Notes under the pieces: generated by a model
The model's database searches: none
Told to the model about the DNA's origin: nothing
Seen by the model: the letters and a program-made list of their open reading frames with translations, nothing else
Program-made: the position numbers and the translations under genes
In this document: piece after piece, positions 5,733-8,931 of the stretch
How positions within the stretch are numbered: the stretch's first letter is position 1
Layout: each line of letters starts with the position of its first letter
From: Candidatus Faecivivens stercoravium
Lineage (GTDB): Bacteria; Bacillota; Clostridia; Oscillospirales; Ruminococcaceae
Length of the DNA stretch: 8,931 nucleotides
Assembly (NCBI GenBank): GCA_018712425.1
Contig: DVHA01000184.1
Span: 1-8,931 of the forward strand
Direction of reading: 5' to 3'

Positions 5733-7541
5733 TCAGCTGTTCAAAATCTGCATAAACTCTTCACCGGTGATGGTTTCCTTCTCGTAAAGGTATCCCGCCA
5801 GCTGGTCGAGCTTCCCGCGGTTTTCCGAGAGGAGCCGTTTGGCCTTCTCGTGCTGTTCCTTCACGAGGGCAATCACCTTCCGGTCGATATCCGCCTGGAT
5901 CTCGGGCGAACAGGCCAGTGACGTGTCGCCGCCCAGATACTGGTTGGTGACCGTCTCGAGGGCGACCATATCGAAATCGTCGCTCATGCCGTACTGGGTA
6001 ATCATCGCCCGGGCCATCTTGGTGGCCTTTTCGATGTCGTTGGAAGCGCCGGTGGTGACGGTGCCGCAGGCGACCTCCTCGGCCGCCCGGCCGCCGGTCA
6101 GGGTGGCGATCTGCTCGATCAGTTCCTCCTTACTCATCAGGTAATGGTTCCCCTCGTCCACCTGCATCGTATACCCCAGCGCGCCGGAGGTGCGGGGGAT
6201 AATGGTGATCTTCTGGACCGGGGCGGTGTGGGACTGGAGGGCGGAGACCAGCGCGTGGCCGATTTCGTGGTAGGAGACGATCTTCCGTTCCTTGTCGGTG
6301 AGGATCGCGTTTTTCTTCTGGTAGCCGGCGATGACCACTTCGATGCTCTCTTCGAGGTCCGCCTGGCTGACGCTGCCGCGCCCGCTGCGGACCGCCCGGA
6401 GGGCCGCCTCGTTGACGATGTTGGCCAGCTCCGCGCCGGAAGCGCCGGACGCCATCCGCGCAATGACGTTGTAATCGATACCCGGGTCGGTTTTGATCTT
6501 GCGGGCGTGGACCTTGAGGATCTCTTCACGGCCCTTGAGATCGGGCAGCTCGACCGGCACCCGGCGGTCAAACCGTCCGGGGCGGGTCAGCGCCGGGTCG
6601 AGGGATTCGGGCCGGTTGGTGGCTGCGAGGATGATGACCCCGTTGTTGCCCTCAAAGCCGTCCATCTCGGTCAGCAGCTGGTTTAAAGTCTGCTCCCGTT
6701 CATCATTCGTAGAAAGCTGGCCGTCCCGCTTTTTGCCGATGGCGTCGATCTCGTCGATAAAGACGATGCAGGGGGCCTTTTCCTTTGCCTGCTTAAAGAG
6801 GTCGCGGACCTTGGAAGCGCCCATCCCGACGAACATCTCGACAAACTCCGAGCCGGAAATTGAGAAGAAGGGGACGCCCGACTCGCCGGCGACCGCCTTG
6901 GCGAGCATCGTCTTGCCGGTGCCGGGAGGGCCGACCAGCAGGATGCCCTTGGGCATCGACGCGCCGACCGCGGAATACTTTTGGGGGTTATGGAGATAAT
7001 CGACAATCTCCATCAGGTTTTCCTTTGCCTCGTCCTCCCCGGCGACATCGGAAAACATGATGCCGGAAGAAGATTGAACATAAATTTTGGCATTGGACTT
7101 TCCGAAACTCATCGCCCCGGGCCCGCCGCCCGCCTTTTTCATCAGCTGGCGGTTCATCCAATACCCGATCGCCGCGAACAGGATGATCGGCAGCACCCAG
7201 CTGAGCAGGAAACTGACCCACGGGGAGGTCTCTTCAACAATCACGCTGCCAAACCGGGCGCCTGAATCATGCAGCCGTTCGGTGAGGCCGGGGTCAGGCA
7301 TCAATCCGGTCTTATAGATATGTTCACCATCTTTGTCGGTGAAGAGGATCTGGTTCTGCTGCATCTCAACGATGCCCACATTCCCCTCATCGGTCATATC
7401 CATGAACGTCCCGTAGTCGGTCTCGATGATGCTGCGCTGCATCAGGCTCGGTACCGCGAAAAGGTTTAAAAACAAAAGGACGGCAGCGACAATTGCGAAA
7501 TAGAAAATCAGGGGTTTCTTAGGTGTTTTGACTTCATTCAT
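5733..7541 (-). CDS. ftsH: ATP-dependent zinc metalloprotease FtsH
   Basis: Membrane-bound AAA+ protease that forms hexamers and degrades misassembled membrane and short-lived regulatory proteins. The 602-aa product has all parts in order: membrane segment 1 (about 11-31), a short external domain, membrane segment 2 (about 108-128), Walker A GPPGTGKT (K210), pore loop FVEMFVGMG, Walker B FIDEID (261-266), the second region of homology LAATNRPESLDPALTRPGRFDRR, the zinc site HEIGH (425-429) and the third zinc ligand in SNDIEKAT (Asp502). Nothing key is missing, and length is normal though the C-terminal tail is short. Start 7541 has AAGGA 8-9 nt upstream. An in-frame ATG at 7595 overlaps the predicted -10 and lacks a ribosome site. 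It follows the PLP enzyme gene on the same strand. Confidence 0.97.
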   Translation of the reverse strand: MNEVKTPKKPLIFYFAIVAAVLLFLNLFAVPSLMQRSIIETDYGTFMDMTDEGNVGIVEMQQNQILFTDKDGEHIYKTGLMPDPGLTERLHDSGARFGSVIVEETSPWVSFLLSWVLPIILFAAIGYWMNRQLMKKAGGGPGAMSFGKSNAKIYVQSSSGIMFSDVAGEDEAKENLMEIVDYLHNPQKYSAVGASMPKGILLVGPPGTGKTMLAKAVAGESGVPFFSISGSEFVEMFVGMGASKVRDLFKQAKEKAPCIVFIDEIDAIGKKRDGQLSTNDEREQTLNQLLTEMDGFEGNNGVIILAATNRPESLDPALTRPGRFDRRVPVELPDLKGREEILKVHARKIKTDPGIDYNVIARMASGASGAELANIVNEAALRAVRSGRGSVSQADLEESIEVVIAGYQKKNAILTDKERKIVSYHEIGHALVSALQSHTAPVQKITIIPRTSGALGYTMQVDEGNHYLMSKEELIEQIATLTGGRAAEEVACGTVTTGASNDIEKATKMARAMITQYGMSDDFDMVALETVTNQYLGGDTSLACSPEIQADIDRKVIALVKEQHEKAKRLLSENRGKLDQLAGYLYEKETITGEEFMQILNS

Positions 7542-7585
7542 ACGGGTATCCTTCCCTTCCGGGGAATTATCTTCCTCCGTTTTAT

Positions 7586-7594
7586 ATTCTACCA
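7586..7594 (-). promoter_or_regulatory. Extended -10 promoter upstream of ftsH
   Basis: On the minus strand the sequence reads TGG-TAGAAT (7594-7586), an extended -10 with 5 of 6 consensus bases. No good -35 is visible. The start near 7579 gives a leader of about 38 nt with two purine-rich stretches, the nearer being the ftsH ribosome site. This supports ATG 7541 as the ftsH start. Confidence 0.5.
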
Positions 7595-7666
7595 TAAAAC
7601 AGATCGGAAAAGGGACGGATTTTATTTGAATAAAGGCTGGGAATCCATTAATTTTTTGTAACAGGC

Positions 7667-8857
7667 TCAGTCCGCCGCCAGCCCCCGGGCCCTGGCGGCC
7701 TCCAAAAAGGCCGCCAGGCTCTTTTCCAGCTCTCTGGGCGGGACGGCGGTGCAGATCCGGGCCATGCCGGGGGCGCCGTAGTACTCCTCGCCGGGGTCAC
7801 AACAGAAATACGCCTCATTGTTCAGGAAATCAAACAGTTCTTTTTCATCAAGCCCCAGCCCCGAAAAGTCCGCCCAGAGGACATAGGTCGCCTCCGGCTG
7901 CAAAACCCGGACCTGCGGCAGGTGTTCGGCAAAAAACCGGGTCAGCCGGCCGTTGTTCCCCTTCACTACCGCCAGCATCTGGGAGAGCCACTCCTTCCCC
8001 TCCGGCGTATACCCCCCGCAGAGGGCGGCGTAGACCATCGGGTCGATCGACCCGAAGTGGTCGGCGTTCCGCTGGGCCTCATAGGCGGCCCGGAGGGAGG
8101 GGTTTCGGATGATGACGTTGGCGTGGTTGACGCCGGTGAGGGAGAAGGTCTTGCCCATCGAGATGACGCTGACCATCCGGTCGTCCTCTTCCGCCAGGGC
8201 GGCGAAAACCGGCACCCGGCTCCCGTCCAGCGGGGTATCCCCGAAGATCTCGTCGCTCCAGACGGTCACCCCGTTCTCCCGCGCCATCCGGAGGATCTCC
8301 TTAAGCGTTCCCTCCCGGACAATCCGGCCGGTGGGGTTATTGGGGTTGCAGAGGACGAGGAGCTTAACCTCCGGCCGGGCCATCTTCTCTCCGATGTCCC
8401 GGAGGTCCAGCTCCGGCGCCCCATTTACCATCTTCATCGGCGAAAAGACCGTCTCCCGCCCCAGCCGGGTGGCCGCCTGTTCATAGCGGTTGTAGCCGGG
8501 GGCCGGGACGAGCACCGCTTCGCCGGGGGCGGTGCAGAGCCGGATCATCGTCGCGCAGGAAAAGATCGTCCCCTGCACCGGCAGGATCCACTCCGCCGGC
8601 ACCTCCACCCCCCGGACCTCCCGGAGCCACCAGGTCACATGGGAAAAATAGTTCCCGTCGGCAGCGGTAAAGCCGAACAGACCGTTTTCCGCCGCCTCCT
8701 TCACCGCATCGATCACCGGCCGGGCGGTCTTGAACTCAAATTCCGCCCCGGAATAGCTGACAAACCCTTTTTCCCGGATATTTTCGGGGGTAAAAAGCAG
8801 CTCCTTGATCGTCCCGCGGTTTGTCCGGTCGACCCGGGTGTCAAAATCATATTGCAT
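7667..8857 (-). CDS. MalY/PatB-type PLP-dependent aminotransferase/C-S lyase
   Basis: Fold-type I PLP enzyme of the MalY/PatB group, members of which cleave the C-S bond of cystathionine or cysteine conjugates. Its 396 aa match the family length. Visible motifs are MQYDFDTRVDRTNRGTIK (start), GLFGFTAADGNY, APGYNRYEQ, CNPNNPTGR, SDEIFGD, the PLP-lysine segment SMGKTFSLTGVNHAN (Lys236), SYxLWxDFSGLGL-like ATYVLWADFSGLGL, and MARICTA with the carboxylate-binding arginine at 367. The usual WVADMDF segment near residue 35 is replaced by FVSYSGAEFEF, so this is a side branch and the substrate may differ. ATG 8857 has AAAGGA about 10 nt upstream; ATG 8896 is possible but has no site. No terminator is visible between it and ftsH. 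Upstream 8858-8931 shows no convincing promoter. Confidence 0.87.
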   Translation of the reverse strand: MQYDFDTRVDRTNRGTIKELLFTPENIREKGFVSYSGAEFEFKTARPVIDAVKEAAENGLFGFTAADGNYFSHVTWWLREVRGVEVPAEWILPVQGTIFSCATMIRLCTAPGEAVLVPAPGYNRYEQAATRLGRETVFSPMKMVNGAPELDLRDIGEKMARPEVKLLVLCNPNNPTGRIVREGTLKEILRMARENGVTVWSDEIFGDTPLDGSRVPVFAALAEEDDRMVSVISMGKTFSLTGVNHANVIIRNPSLRAAYEAQRNADHFGSIDPMVYAALCGGYTPEGKEWLSQMLAVVKGNNGRLTRFFAEHLPQVRVLQPEATYVLWADFSGLGLDEKELFDFLNNEAYFCCDPGEEYYGAPGMARICTAVPPRELEKSLAAFLEAARARGLAAD

Positions 8858-8931
8858 CGGAAAACGTCCTTTCTGTCTGTTTCTCAGGATCACCATTTTT
8901 ATTGCCGCACACTGCTGTTATCACGGAAATC

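Noticed and set aside
6144..6686. 180-codon plus-strand open frame opposite ftsH
   Set aside because: It lies wholly antisense to the AAA+ and protease domains of FtsH and has no recognisable features; a shadow frame.
7542..7595. 18-codon N-terminal extension of FtsH from the ATG at 7595
   Set aside because: That ATG overlaps the predicted extended -10 element and lacks a ribosome site. The extension is hydrophilic and unlike FtsH N-termini, while ATG 7541 has a good site.

Overview
The window looks like chromosome from a fairly GC-rich Firmicute of the class Clostridia. The evidence is the Shine-Dalgarno sequences (AGGAG-type) before nearly every gene, the sigma-A-like promoters, and a gene set of MltG, U32 peptidase, a Clostridia-style Tmk, DUF4867 and FtsH. 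An Oscillospirales-type gut bacterium is my best guess, but the exact taxon cannot be read from the window. Nothing indicates a prophage, plasmid, CRISPR array, tRNA or rRNA.

Left block (1-4174, all on the minus strand, transcribed right to left): a ThyX-fold protein with a degenerate active site, a thymidylate kinase (stop and start share one base), 5-formyltetrahydrofolate cyclo-ligase, the septal/elongation glycan terminase MltG (short gaps or overlaps), then a 280-bp gap and the N-terminal part of a U32-family protein that runs off the window. The first three touch dTMP and folate metabolism. MltG next to U32 recalls the yrrL-yrrN/yrrO neighbourhood of Bacillus. An extended -10 promoter at about 4240 drives this block.

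Middle (4175-5407): a divergent intergenic region with palindromic and repeated AT-rich motifs, a 67-aa Cro/CI-type helix-turn-helix regulator, and a DUF4867 cupin-like protein with its own near-consensus promoter and a strong terminator, all on the plus strand.

Right block (5733-8857, minus strand): a MalY/PatB-type PLP enzyme followed by the membrane AAA+ protease FtsH, which ends in its own terminator.

The most distinctive non-coding feature is a 177-bp element present twice in the same orientation (527-703 and 5471-5647). It is about 88% identical, without gaps. Its central hairpin differs between copies by two compensatory base-pair changes, so it appears to be conserved as structure. 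One copy lies in the mltG-U32 gap. The other lies between two convergent terminators that are themselves near-copies of each other. The 325-bp gene-free stretch 5408-5732 therefore consists of terminator, element and terminator.

The main candidate for an undescribed system is the pairing of a ThyX-fold protein lacking the flavin/dUMP motif with a dTMP-kinase-family protein whose DRY motif reads TRY.
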